Source: Macrosoma leucophasiata | Taxonomy: Eukaryota > Arthropoda > Insecta > Lepidoptera > Hedylidae | Assembly: GCA_036365455.1 (NCBI GenBank) | Contig: JAWQUS010000030.1 | Location: 18,124,001-18,188,000 of the forward strand | Direction: 5' to 3' | Length of the DNA: 64,000 nucleotides | In this document: in pieces, positions 1 to 9,002 of the stretch | Layout: each line of letters opens with the position of its first letter | Position numbering within the stretch: the first letter of the stretch is position 1 | Translations under genes and position numbers: made by a program | Notes under the pieces: generated by a model | Database searches by the model: none | Told to the model about the DNA's origin: nothing | What the model saw: the letters and a program-made list of their open reading frames with translations, nothing else

Positions 1-188
1 AGGTTTAACGACTGCTATCCATCGATAGCAACCGGGACCGACGGCTTAACGTGCCCTCCGAAGCACGGAAACGCGCATTTAATTTGCCACTAGCGGTCAC
101 CCATCACACTACCCGACCGCGCCCGTAGTGCTTAACCGAGCAGATCGCTTACGATCTACACCAGCCGCTGGGCCATGCGCGCTTCATT
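1..188 (+). repeat. Retroposon tail copy (family R1), cut by window edge
   Basis: This stretch matches 11886-12069 almost base for base and ends at the same point ('gccatgcgcgcttc'), after which the two loci diverge. A fixed 3' end with variable downstream sequence is what a retroposon gives. The 5' part lies outside the window. The other copy (11714-12070) has an 11-bp target duplication, which supports mobility. No coding capacity is visible here. Confidence 0.7.
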
Positions 189-417
189 TTTTTCTTATTG
201 TATTACAATTGATAGGTACTTGTTTTTTTAATACTAATTAAATTAGTCCAAGGCACGAGGTCCTTAGCACCGCGAAGCCGTAGGGTTTGACCCACACAAA
301 TAAGGAGTCATGAGGGGTCTTTACTACCCCTACCACGTTTGACAGGGGAGGCTACTGCGCTTAAAACGCCAATATAAAGTTTTTTTAATAAATCATATTT
401 TTTTACTAATTTCCTAG

Positions 418-606
418 CACTGGTGGTAGAGTTCCAGTGCAGGAGCTCAAGAGCTTAGGCAGGCACTACCGCATTACCTCACGCATCTGCATTTGACCTT
501 TTGACCTCTGTTTTTTGTGTAGATGTGTAGATGTTTGTAGGCTTCTGTTATAACTTAAGATCAAAGTAAGCTGCATGCTTGTTTGCCATCTTTTATATAA
601 AAAATA
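418..606 (+). repeat. SINE-B copy, internally deleted
   Basis: It begins with the family's 5' end ('tggtggtagagttccagtg') and the 'gcaggcactaccgcattacc' block, then jumps to the 3' half ('acgcatctgcat', 'ctgcatgcttgtttgcca') and ends in an A-rich tail. The middle block seen in better copies such as 53141-53428 is missing. Confidence 0.65.
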
Positions 607-1015
607 CTGCGTGGCACCCCTACTTAAAAAAAACCCGATATGATAAACGCCTCGATGTATTTTGTTGGCTTGGGAACTGAAAGTCACACATCAAGCTTGA
701 TTCAATCTATGAATGGATAGATTTAAGGGAGGTCCATGTTGGTGGGACTATGGGACTGTTATTATATAGTTTTTCGTGATGTTTTTGTCTGTCCGGTTGT
801 TAAGGCGATCGTCACGCGGCCCCGAGCACAAATCGTTCGGACGATGAAGTCTGAAATCAGTTAGGGTTGGCAGCTACGAAAAATATTTTAGAAATACTTT
901 TTTGGTGCGTTAAGAAAAAATGATGTGAGTAATATTTACGATGCGTCTGCACGCCGTCACGAAAAACCGAAACCCTGAAGTTAGCTAGTCAACATTTCAG
1001 CTTTTCAAAAAAATG
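607..1015. other. No gene recognised
   Basis: This is AT-rich sequence with no reading frame of interest and no repeat that recurs clearly elsewhere in the window. The boundary at 1016 is where the tRNA-like/foldback element begins. Confidence 0.4.
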
Positions 1016-1058
1016 AAATATGTTTTATTTTTAAAGAAAAATGGAAAGAAAAATTTTG

Positions 1059-1132
1059 ACTTCAGGCGAGACTCGAACTCGCGACCTACTGGGAATCTAG
1101 TCCAGCCGCTCTTTCAATTGAGCTACTGAAGC
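1059..1132 (-). repeat. tRNA-like module (cloverleaf intact except one anticodon-stem pair)
   Basis: On the minus strand the 7-bp acceptor stem (GCTTCAG/CTGAAGT), a GCTC...GAGC D arm and a GCGAG-TTCGAGT-CTCGC T arm are visible. The anticodon loop would present AGA, but the long variable arm expected of tRNA-Ser is absent. Because the module is repeated at 44309 and 44616 with the same flanks, it is annotated as a repeat and not as a tRNA gene. Confidence 0.6.
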
Positions 1133-1300
1133 CCTGCCCGATTTGTCAAATCTTTCCTTCACATCTATTGCATTGCTTTATGGTAGCAGCAGCGCCATCT
1201 ATTACCAACTATGCTAGTTAGGCAACCGATATAATAGACTTTTCAGTTTATTGAATATCGTAAAGAAGTCGCTTTTACCCTTAATAATTGTTTTATATTA

Positions 1301-1440
1301 TTTCGCATTAACACATACTTGTGAAATATATTTTATTTTTAAAGAAAAATGGAAAGAAAAAGTTTCGCCTGAAGTCAAATTTTTCTTTCCATTTTTCTTT
1401 GAAAATAAAATATATTTCACAAGCATGTGTTAATGCGAAA
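1301..1440. repeat. Long palindrome, ~61-nt arms
   Basis: The left arm (1301-1361) begins 'tttcgcattaacacat' and the right arm (1380-1440) ends 'atgtgttaatgcgaaa'. The arms are inverted copies with few mismatches, separated by about 18 nt. Reading frames on the two strands encode nearly the same peptide, which follows from the palindrome and is not a gene signal. The structure could extrude as a hairpin in single-stranded DNA or RNA. Confidence 0.8.
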
Positions 1441-1727
1441 CAAATAAAACAAATGAAATATGTTTTAATTAGGTAGGTACCTACTCGCATTTTTTATATT
1501 TAAATAAAAATGATTAACTAGGTAATGCGTTATAATAAAACTTTATTTCAATGTAATATGTAAGATATACCTTTGTTTTTATTATAAGTGTTGTTTTCTC
1601 TCTCTACAAAATATAGGATAAGGCGAAAGATCAAATTTTTAGAAAGATTTTTATCTTGTTACGCCAAAAAAGTAGGCATAGCTTCTTACATGCGTACATA
1701 AGATAGCTACACTAGCAACACACACGT

Positions 1728-1926
1728 CTGGTTTTTTTTCCATTTTCTGGAAATTTGCCAGTACCTCGAAGGTTGGTAATGTACCCGGAGATGTCAACAT
1801 TCTCGCCACCTGTTACAAAGCCCAAAACGTATCTAATCGGCGAATCGTAGATGCTTGCATAAATGTTTGCTTTTATCCATTTATCTCTACCTACTCTTTC
1901 GAGGATAAAGGCGTGAAGTTACGTAA
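1728..1926 (+). repeat. SINE-A copy, 5'-truncated
   Basis: It matches the 3' two-thirds of SINE-A: 'ccattttctggaa', 'cagtacctcg', 'acccggagatgtcaaca', 'cgccacctgttaca', and the terminal 'aaaggcgtgaagttacgta'. The tRNA-derived head is missing. It is diverged from the intact copies at 26934, 48822 and 50030, so it is older. Confidence 0.7.
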
Positions 1927-2690
1927 TTTAAAAAGTAAAGAATTCATCAAGGATGCAACAACCCTGCGCAGGCGCTGGTACAAAGCGGGCCGCCGCTGCG
2001 CCCGCGCCACACGCACCTTTGTACCGTCTGTCAACCGGCCGAGTGTGACGATGTCATGGAGGGTAGAAGCAAAGAATCACCATGTTAAAGCTATTTAAAA
2101 AATGTATTTTGGTAAAGTTCCAGTTACCGCACATAGAACAATATAATATACTCACAAGGAGCTGTTCTAGGGCGTAGTCATTAACCATTACCTAATCTAT
2201 CAGCCATGATATGGCAGTGTTCAGTACTATCGTATTCCGGTTAGATAGATTACTATAATTTTGCGTCATTTATTACCAGAAATGCCATCTCATATAGGGG
2301 AAAGTTGAATGGATCAAACGGAAAGCATAGCGGTTCGAAAAACAAAGCAAGTGATAGTTCAAAAACTTTGCAGAATGGCAGTAGAGTAGCTAAGGTCTAT
2401 GTTCAGCAGCGCAGTCCATTTTTTTATTATTTTTACTCTGGTTTTTCGCCGAAACAACTCGGATATACAAATTGACTTTTGGATTTTTTTGGACTTTAAA
2501 TGGATGGATGACTTCAAATTTAATGAAATGACAGCGTTATTCCGTAGAATTTTTGTCGCGAGAAAATTGAAAAATATCTCGGGCACGCACTGCGCATTCA
2601 CCTTACCAAATAAAGTGTTGAGTTGAATACAAAAACTTAATTAAAAATAATTTTAACGTCATGTAAAAAGTGCTTTGACATAAGGTGTAG
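1927..2690. other. Mostly unique DNA with one SINE-B scrap (2174-2262)
   Basis: A GC-rich patch at about 1960-2050 contains an inverted 'ggtacaaag...ctttgtacc'. At 2174-2262 the SINE-B middle block ('cattacctaatctatc', 'ggcagtgttcagtactatcg') is recognisable. The rest shows nothing. The short frames around 2359-2626 on both strands are mutual shadows with no family signal. Confidence 0.4.
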
Positions 2691-2746
2691 ACTGTGTAGA
2701 ACATCTAATCTAATACCTTTAAACGAGCAATTCTTGTATATATATA
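2691..2746 (+). repeat. 5' part of a dispersed repeat split by the LTR element
   Basis: 'aaacgagcaattcttgtata' followed by a TA run is directly broken by the LTR element. The same repeat seems to resume at 7549 with 'tatatagaatcaagatctcg'. I recognise this as a common lepidopteran repeat, but its class is not settled from this window. Confidence 0.5.
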
Positions 2747-3345
2747 TGTCGGAGTGGAACCTGAATGTGACTGCTGGCGCCATCTGGTTTGTCGGAGACG
2801 TAACCTAATTATGACTAGGGTAGATTGTTTAATAGAGAATTCTAGGTGGCGCCACGGTCGGCGTAGGTTCTTGAAATTGTTATCTTAGAGGGGATAGTTA
2901 CTAGCCGATATCGGGTTTATAAAGGCTAGAAAATAGTTCATGACGGTCAGTCATAGAGTAACAGTCAGTCAGTCACAGTCACACAGTTGAATCAAATTAT
3001 TATAGCGCAGTTATGCTGCCAGTTAGAACAGTGAACGTCAGTGATATTAAAGTGATATAAAGCGGGTAGTCCTGAACTTGTGATAGTAGTACTCGTAGTA
3101 TCGTATCCTGATAAATATGGTTGCCCGGTCCGAAGGGTTTCTTGCCCGTTCTTCCCTGCCGGAAGTAATCGAATGGGCGGATCTTTGGCAATATACGACT
3201 TTATTCTGCCAACCTGTGCTTTATTTCATCATCCGCTCGAGTACCCACCTACAGATGCCCACAAACACGAGTAACATGTCGGCTTATGGAAAGACACGCC
3301 CACAATACTACCCACATGTCCGGACTGGAGGCCCTCCTGCCGACA
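2747..3345 (+). repeat. 5' LTR of LARD-like element
   Basis: It starts TGTCGGAGTGG and ends CTGCCGACA. A TATA-like box (tttataaag, 2916-2924) is followed about 40 nt later by a 'cagtcagtcagtcacagtc' tract that resembles insect initiator sequence. It matches 6950-7548 base for base by eye. The short frames inside it occur identically in both LTRs and have no known family. Confidence 0.9.
2916..2924 (+). promoter_or_regulatory. Candidate TATA box in 5' LTR
   Basis: 'tttataaag' lies in the middle of the LTR, where an RNA polymerase II promoter is expected. The same sequence is at 7119-7127 in the 3' LTR. The start site downstream is inferred, not seen. Confidence 0.4.
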
Positions 3346-4132
3346 TCAGAAGTGGGATTCACTCGAGCGAAAATATGATGAAAATACGCTGAGTGGATTA
3401 TTTTTTTTAGATCAACAAGTTGACGACCTACCCTCAACTGAAAAAAAAAAGTGTCAAATTTCAAAGAGCATCAAATCGTTCAAACAATTGCTGCCGAGTT
3501 CGCTGGTCGCCTCAGCTGGGCCTCCCTTATGGGTCTCACCTGGCTGGGTGGACCGCACTGGCCACAGAAAGAATGAGGTAGTCCAGTGCCAACCAAAAGT
3601 GGTTAACCTAGAAAACCAAACCAAAGTACTGGGATTTGAAACTACAATGGAGACTTAACACCGTAGTGCTGTGATTGCATGGTACACTACTTTGCCAATA
3701 TACCTGGCTGGAAGTTGAAGTATGCAGCAGAGGTTGTGGTGCGCATACCACTGCAGATTGGATCATGGAAATCTATGCTGGAGAGCGATGAGCAGATTTC
3801 AACACTTCAATCGGACATGCATTCTACATTTGGTGAGTCGTTTTCATTTTGTTATGACCTCGCAACAGCTGATGAATGGGTTCAATTCCCAGGTCATGGT
3901 GAATCGGTACAAATCACCAATTTGTGGCATTTCCCGTTGAAAATGTTTTCAATGTTATTCATGCCTAGAGTTGAAATTTAACCTAACACATGGTTAAGTT
4001 TAGAAAATGGCTAATTTCATTCCCTCTATCGGGGTAGATAGTTTGAAAAAGTTAGTCAAACGGTAAAGTTGATAATGGTTTCATCTGTGGGTAATTACGG
4101 GAAGAAATTATAGTATCCTTGTGATTTAATAA
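3346..4132 (+). other. LARD interior, no recognised product
   Basis: A 100-codon frame runs 3679-3981 and overlaps another frame. Its product matches nothing I know and has no retroviral motif. Since the element is non-autonomous, this is most likely decayed or structural RNA sequence. Confidence 0.35.
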
Positions 4133-4357
4133 GTGTGGTCTCTCCTGCTTTAGTGGGTGACGACTATCACTGTTATGTGGTCTTTCCTGCTTTTGTGGGT
4201 AACGATCATCACTGTTCGTTTAATGTGTATGTGGTCTTTCCTGCTTTTGTGGGTAACGATCATCACTGTTCGTTTAATGTGTATGTGGTCTTTCCTGCTT
4301 TTGTGGGTAACTATCAATCTTAATGCTGTAGGAATCTTACCTGCTATTGTGGGCTAA
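4133..4357 (+). repeat. 54-bp tandem array inside the LARD
   Basis: The unit carries 'gtggtctttcctgcttttgt' and 'gggtaacgatcatcactgtt'. Near-identical units begin at 4174, 4228 and 4282. A diverged shorter unit lies at 4133 and a degenerate one ends near 4357. Since 54 is a multiple of three, the frames passing through repeat as peptides, but no product is recognised. Confidence 0.85.
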
Positions 4358-5546
4358 ACAGATTCTTATGATTAGGTAGCGGACACTGAGACTCAAGTAC
4401 CAATTGATATGATGTGACGAATATTGAAAACGTTATGTGTGAGTATGTGTGTACAGGTTCTTGGTTCACGGGTTTCGTGACCATGCCAGAGTATCAGTGT
4501 GTTGACTCTGGGTGGAATATGAGATGATTTGGCATTCCTGGAGGGAAGTGCTGGTTGTTGAGTTGTTGGCCATGAACGAGACACCTGTGTTAATTTGTTC
4601 GATAATGTAAATTTCGTTGTGATGAGATTTTATTAACATGAAGTCTGCCAATGATAGTCTGCCAGTGTTGTGTTATTTACCGAGATATTAAATAATTTGA
4701 TAAAACTGATGAAATAATTTAGTGAACTTGAAAATGGTGCGGCTGAGGTGACATTATAGGTAGTTGCCCGAGAACCTAAATACTTCTTGAGATAAGACAG
4801 TTTCAATCAGGTAATGATGATGAGGGTGTTGAATTTTCGTTTAGCTGGTCAGAACCGAAACAGTAGCCATTAGTGAACGGTGCGCAGATGGCACGGGGAT
4901 GCCATGTAGGTACGAGCCGTAGTACATTGGGAGTTTGGCTCAACAATTTGGTGTCTGCTTTAGGAAATCCATGGACGCGCGGTAATATGTATGGCGGTGT
5001 ATTGTATGCGTGCCAATATAGAAGGTTATTGCGTGTTCAGGTTGTAGGGGATGGATAATGAGAAGTCCAAGTTGGTGATCACCATATAATGCGGAATTTA
5101 CACTGTTACATATTTGCGGTTACTTTAGGTGGGTTGAGTTGCGTGTGCGCGGCACTAAGGTGTAGGTGTAGGGACAACTGACGACGCAACGCTACGCTAA
5201 GCTTGCGGCGCCGTCCGGATGGTTATATTATAATGCTTAATAATGTGACGCTACATATGGTAGGCGCCGGTTGAAGTTAGATTCTTCAAGAGACCGTAAA
5301 GTCCGTGAGACGGGAGTTGTGAGAAGTTTATGGGCCATGTATAAGTTTTTTCTACTCCGCGATTTTAATTGATATACCGACTTTTGTAACAATTCACATA
5401 AATGTTACAGGAAAGCTCAATGGCAGTAGTGATCTTAAAGAATGTTTTCGTTTTTATAGATGAGTTCTCTAAATATGTGATACTCAGGCACTCCTTAAGA
5501 ATTAATACTGGGAGAGCAATTAACGCTCTCAAGACAACCACATGAC
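4358..5546 (+). other. LARD interior, nothing recognised
   Basis: No coding motif, repeat or RNA gene was identified. Short frames (62-66 codons) on either strand have no family signal. The GC-rich patch around 5200-5280 is unexplained. Confidence 0.35.
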
Positions 5547-5720
5547 CAGCCAGTTGGTTCAGCGGTGTGTGTTGACAGTTTCAATCGAGGCTCAGGGGTT
5601 CGATCCCCGTACCGCTGCAAATATTTGTGTGGCCTACGGGTGCTGATTCCGGGTTTGGGTGTTTGTGTAAGTGTTGTGTGTGTGTAACGGCACCCACGAC
5701 ACTTGGGTAGAAGTGTAAGC
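5547..5720 (+). repeat. SINE-C copy (tRNA-like head) inside the LARD
   Basis: The head 'agccagttggttcagcggtg' and a B-box-like 'ggttcgatcc' are followed by 'caaatatttgtgtggcctac', 'gggtgtttgtgtaagtgttg' and 'aacggcacccacgacact'. The same order occurs on the minus strand at 28985-29150 and 50945-51135. Because it lies between the LTRs, it must have inserted into an ancestral element or been captured by it. Confidence 0.7.
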
Positions 5721-5922
5721 GGATTTAAAATATTTAAATTTAAAATTCCAAGCGAGTCCTATGGAGTTTTTTAATAGGTAGAGTAGCTAGACGTTTAAAT
5801 TTATTAACTGTAGACGATCACGAAGTTGAAGTAAATGTTGAAAACGAAAAACAAGGCTAAGGTGACTTCATTTATTCTTAGGAGATTATTTTTTATTAGC
5901 AAATCATGATCGGAATTAAACC

Positions 5923-5978
5923 AAATTGGCACTTAAGTATAAAGGTCCTTATGAGGTCATTGAAACATTGGCTAGATA
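5923..5978 (+). pseudogene. Integrase C-terminal GPY/F relic
   Basis: In one frame this reads KLALKYKGPYEVIETLAR and then a stop. A lysine-rich run into KGPYEVIE is typical of the GPY/F module at the C-terminus of Ty3/gypsy integrases (compare GPYKIIKKK in the intact element at 15.2-20.2 kb). No catalytic core remains upstream. This ties the LARD to gypsy-type ancestors. Confidence 0.55.
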
Positions 5979-6179
5979 GGTACCTATCATCTTAAACTCG
6001 ATGGTTGAAGTTCACTCACTCAGTCTAATATACCTAGGTACTGAGCCGGATCCATGTCCATCTGACGATAATGATGGTAAGACATTCAAAATAGTCCTAG
6101 CGTGGTGGCTATATACGAATTTTGTAGATACTTTAGCGTATTGTGTTGTTGAGTAGAACAATTGTGTGTAAGATATCAA

Positions 6180-6405
6180 AGGCGAGGTGTCCGCTTTAAG
6201 ATGGTCTGAAGGGCGAGTTGGCCTCTGGGACAGCATTACTAAGTGGCGAGGTGGCCAATCAGACAGCATTGCTAAATGGCGAGGTGGCCAATGTGACAGC
6301 ATTACTAAATGGCGAGGTGGCCAATCTGACAGCATTGCTAAACGGCGAGGTGGCCGTACAGACAGTGGTGATGTTGATTGCTTTGTGGCGAGTTGGCCTT
6401 TCAGA
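6180..6405 (+). repeat. 33-bp tandem array inside the LARD
   Basis: The unit is of the form 'ggcgaggtggccaatctgac' plus 'agcattgctaaat'. Clean units start at 6245, 6278, 6311 and 6344, with diverged units on both sides. In one frame it encodes an 11-residue repeat (TALLNGEVANL-like). The surrounding frame (6218-6424) has no known domain. Confidence 0.85.
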
Positions 6406-6949
6406 CAAGTTTCATATAGGTTGATAGATGGTGAGGTGGATGTCTAGTTAATATGAGTTGGCAGTTAAGATTATTATGGATGATGATGTGGAATGACTGT
6501 ACTTCCTGTTTGACTTAGGATGTAACAAAAGGAGTTACACAAAACATGTTTAAAGTAACAACGGAAGAGGAGAATTTACTTTGTCAGGAGTAGCCGAGCT
6601 ATGTCGTACAAAATGTTTTGTCTCTTTGTGAGGGAGTGAATAATTTGTTTAAAGCGTTACTAGTTATCTGAGATGCCGAGAAAAGCACAAGATGATTTGT
6701 GGTAGTGATAACTTGAGATCGATTCTAGTAATGTCAGGTAGGCCGAGCTAAATACGGTTACTGCCTGTCTTTTGGGCTTAAAAGCAATACCTTACTTTAG
6801 TGGTTGATAATGACGAGTAGATACAACGGCGAATTAATTACGTCATAGTTGGGCCAATAAAGGCCTAGTGAACTATCATACTCTCAGAGATGTTTCCTTG
6901 TTACAGGTAATCGCATCGCACGAGGACGTGCGAATTGTCAGTATGGCCG
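6406..6949 (+). other. LARD interior before 3' LTR
   Basis: No frame or motif is recognised. The last 30 bases before the 3' LTR are not purine-rich, so a normal polypurine tract is not evident. Confidence 0.35.
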
Positions 6950-7548
6950 TGTCGGAGTGGAACCTGAATGTGACTGCTGGCGCCATCTGGTTTGTCGGAG
7001 ACGTAACCTAATTATGACTAGGGTAGATTGTTTAATAGAGAATTCTAGGTGGCGCCACGGTCGGCGTAGGTTCTTGAAATTGTTATCTTAGAGGGGATAG
7101 TTACTAGCCGATATCGGGTTTATAAAGGCTAGAAAATAGTTCATGACGGTCAGTCATAGAGTAACAGTCAGTCAGTCACAGTCACACAGTTGAATCAAAT
7201 TATTATAGCGCAGTTATGCTGCCAGTTAGAACAGTGAACGTCAGTGATATTAAAGTGATATAAAGCGGGTAGTCCTGAACTTGTGATAGTAGTACTCGTA
7301 GTATCGTATCCTGATAAATATGGTTGCCCGGTCCGAAGGGTTTCTTGCCCGTTCTTCCCTGCCGGAAGTAATCGAATGGGCGGATCTTTGGCAATATACG
7401 ACTTTATTCTGCCAACCTGTGCTTTATTTCATCATCCGCTCGAGTACCCACCTACAGATGCCCACAAACACGAGTAACATGTCGGCTTATGGAAAGACAC
7501 GCCCACAATACTACCCACATGTCCGGACTGGAGGCCCTCCTGCCGACA
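6950..7548 (+). repeat. 3' LTR of LARD-like element
   Basis: It matches the 5' LTR with no difference by eye at a constant offset of 4203 bp, so there are no indels between them. It ends CCGACA and is followed by TATATA. Confidence 0.9.
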
Positions 7549-7850
7549 TATATATAGAATCAAGATCTCGGAAACGGCTCCAACGATTTTCTTGAAACTT
7601 ACAGATTAGGGGTTTTTCGGGTCAAGAAATCGATTTATTTAGGTTCCAGGTCCAAGAAAAGCTCGGTTCCAAGTTAATAATAAATTTTCTTCATAACCGA
7701 CGACTAACGCCATCTATTGATGAATAGAAGAACCATTAGTCTACTAACGTTAGTCGTATATGCAATTCATACTAAATATAATTTTCAAAAATCGCTACGG
7801 AGCGAAGCTCGGTCAACCAGGTACTAAGGTGTAGTGTGTTATTTTTTATG
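7549..7850 (+). repeat. Continuation of the repeat interrupted by the LARD
   Basis: 'tatatagaatcaagatctcg', 'gaaacggctccaacgatttt' and 'ctacggagcgaagctcggtc' form a familiar lepidopteran dispersed repeat. The left part lies at 2691-2746, across the LTR element. Confidence 0.5.
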
Positions 7851-8204
7851 AAAAGTAAAGAGTAAACTACTACAGTGGTGGCTCTACCATTTTAATCTTT
7901 GGACATTTTTTAATACACTTTTGCATACTAACATTCTAGGTTTACCTTCCTTACCTCTACACTCCATACACTATACCTTTACTGTATGTACCCACTGCCT
8001 CACAATACACGCAAGACGTCCTTAAATTAACCATTGTCATGCATTTCGCATATTTATAACGTAGCAAGATTGTTCACCTTTTTGTGTTTGGGTTTGATGA
8101 CTTCATTTAAAGATTTTATCGCGATACAAAAACTAAATTTAAATATTATACAGACATGAAATAGATATTGTTTATTTGTTTTGCCCAAAACAAATATGAA
8201 ATAC
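7851..8204. other. No feature recognised
   Basis: AT-rich sequence with no long frame and no repeat shared with other parts of the window. Confidence 0.4.
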
Positions 8205-8692
8205 TTATTGAATGAGTAGTAGGTATAGGGGTAGCAGGCCCAGGGGCGGATCTACCTTAGGACTTTTTGGGCTTCAGCCCAGACCCCCGTGGATATAAAG
8301 AGCCCCCAACCCCATTTAAAAATAATAGACGAATCGTAATTTAAGATGTTACTAGTAACGAAAAAAAAAAACAATCGTAGCCCCCCGAGCAGTATTAGCC
8401 CAGGGCCCCACAAAGTCACAATCCACCCTTGAGTAGGCCACTACAGCTACGCTGAGGTTCTGGGTTCGATTCTCGGGTCGGGTCCTACTAGAGATAAAAA
8501 TCCTCTTTCACTATCGGGATTTTTTTCGTTTTCTGGCAGCTTCCAAGTACCTCGGAGTTTGGTGCTGGCAGATGTAAAATGACTCGCCACCTATTACATG
8601 GACCAAAACGTAAGCGGCAAATCGTTGGTGTTTGCATGTTTGTTTGAATGTATTTCCGTCTGCCTACCCTTACCGTCGGGGATTACAGGCGT
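8205..8692 (+). repeat. SINE-A copy split by a hAT-type MITE
   Basis: The tRNA-derived head ('gtagcaggcc', then B box 'gggttcgattc') is interrupted at 8241-8431. After it come 'gagataaaaatcc', 'cttccaagtacctcgg', 'cgccacctattacatgg' and the end 'gggattacaggcgtgaa'. It is older and more diverged than the TSD-flanked copies. Confidence 0.7.
8241..8431 (+). mobile_element. hAT-type MITE, 191 bp
   Basis: It starts CAGGGGCGGATCTACC and ends AATCCACCCTTG, an imperfect terminal inverted repeat of the CAGGGGCGGAT type known for hAT elements. The flanks AGCAGGCC (8233-8240) and AGTAGGCC (8432-8439) are an 8-bp target duplication with one mismatch, the hAT length. It carries no transposase. Confidence 0.75.
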
Positions 8693-8848
8693 GAAATAAT
8701 AGGCGTAAGTTAATAGGCAGCCTCGCTTCGTTGACATGGTGATAGCGATTCAGTGTCGGAGCTCGAGTGTGTAGGTACCACCATATTATAAAATCTACCT
8801 GCCTCCAAACGGTACGGTCACTATCGAGTTTCGCATAGACCAATGATT

Positions 8849-8990
8849 CCCAAAGTGGTCCAGGTGGACCACCTAGGGACCATGGGAGACTCGATCGGAG
8901 TCTACGTAGGCGTTAATAAAAATTGGAAATATGGGAATGTGATATAAATGTAAGCAAGCAGAGGGTCCACCGAAACCAGAAAAAATTGAA
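8849..8990 (+). repeat. hAT-like MITE remnant
   Basis: 'atgattcccaaagtggtcc' resembles the common hAT terminus (a CAGTGATTCCCAAAGTGG type), followed by 'aggtggaccacc'. 'agggtccaccgaaacc' near 8962 could be a decayed interior. The far end was not found. Confidence 0.4.
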
Positions 8991-9002
8991 AATATTTTTA
9001 TT

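Larger units (their letters stand above)
1016..1450 (-). repeat. tRNA-like foldback element, minus-strand unit plus inverted partner
   Basis: Read on the minus strand, this locus has the same order as 44242-44710: an arm, a unique ~240-bp spacer ('gatggcgct...accataaagcaatgcaatag'), then a tRNA-like module and the 'GTCAAA..TTTTTCTTTCC' arm. At 1362-1440 a plus-oriented arm of the same family follows, so two copies meet head to head. It appears to be a SINE-like or foldback repeat and not a functional tRNA gene. Confidence 0.6.
2747..7548 (+). mobile_element. Young non-autonomous LTR retrotransposon (LARD-like, gypsy-derived)
   Basis: Two 599-bp direct repeats with TG...CA ends (TGTCGG...CCGACA) lie 4203 bp apart and show no difference by eye, which points to recent insertion. 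Flanks are TATA on both sides (2743-2746 and 7549-7552), consistent with a 4-bp target duplication inside a TA run. The ~3.6-kb interior has no gag or pol reading frame, only a short integrase-tail relic (5923-5978), two tandem arrays and an embedded SINE-C. A possible primer site ('tgggattc', from ~3353) lies 7 nt inside the 5' LTR. No clear polypurine tract precedes the 3' LTR. The element was presumably mobilised by a related autonomous gypsy-type element supplying the proteins. Confidence 0.85.

Noticed and set aside
1251..1490. Two 60-codon frames on opposite strands with near-identical peptides
   Set aside because: They are the two strands of one palindrome (1301-1440), not homologous genes.
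2359..2626. Overlapping 75-80 codon frames on both strands
   Set aside because: Mutually antisense, no domain, no splice or start context.
3000..3392. Frames of 63-91 codons repeated at 7203-7595
   Set aside because: They lie in the two LTRs of the LARD and are identical because the LTRs are identical. No domain is recognised.
5547..5720. tRNA gene at the 'ggttcgatcc' B box
   Set aside because: No closed cloverleaf could be drawn and the sequence recurs as the head of SINE-C.
4133..6405. Spaced direct repeats suggesting a CRISPR-like array
   Set aside because: Units are head-to-tail without unique spacers and lie inside a eukaryotic LTR element, so they are ordinary tandem repeats.
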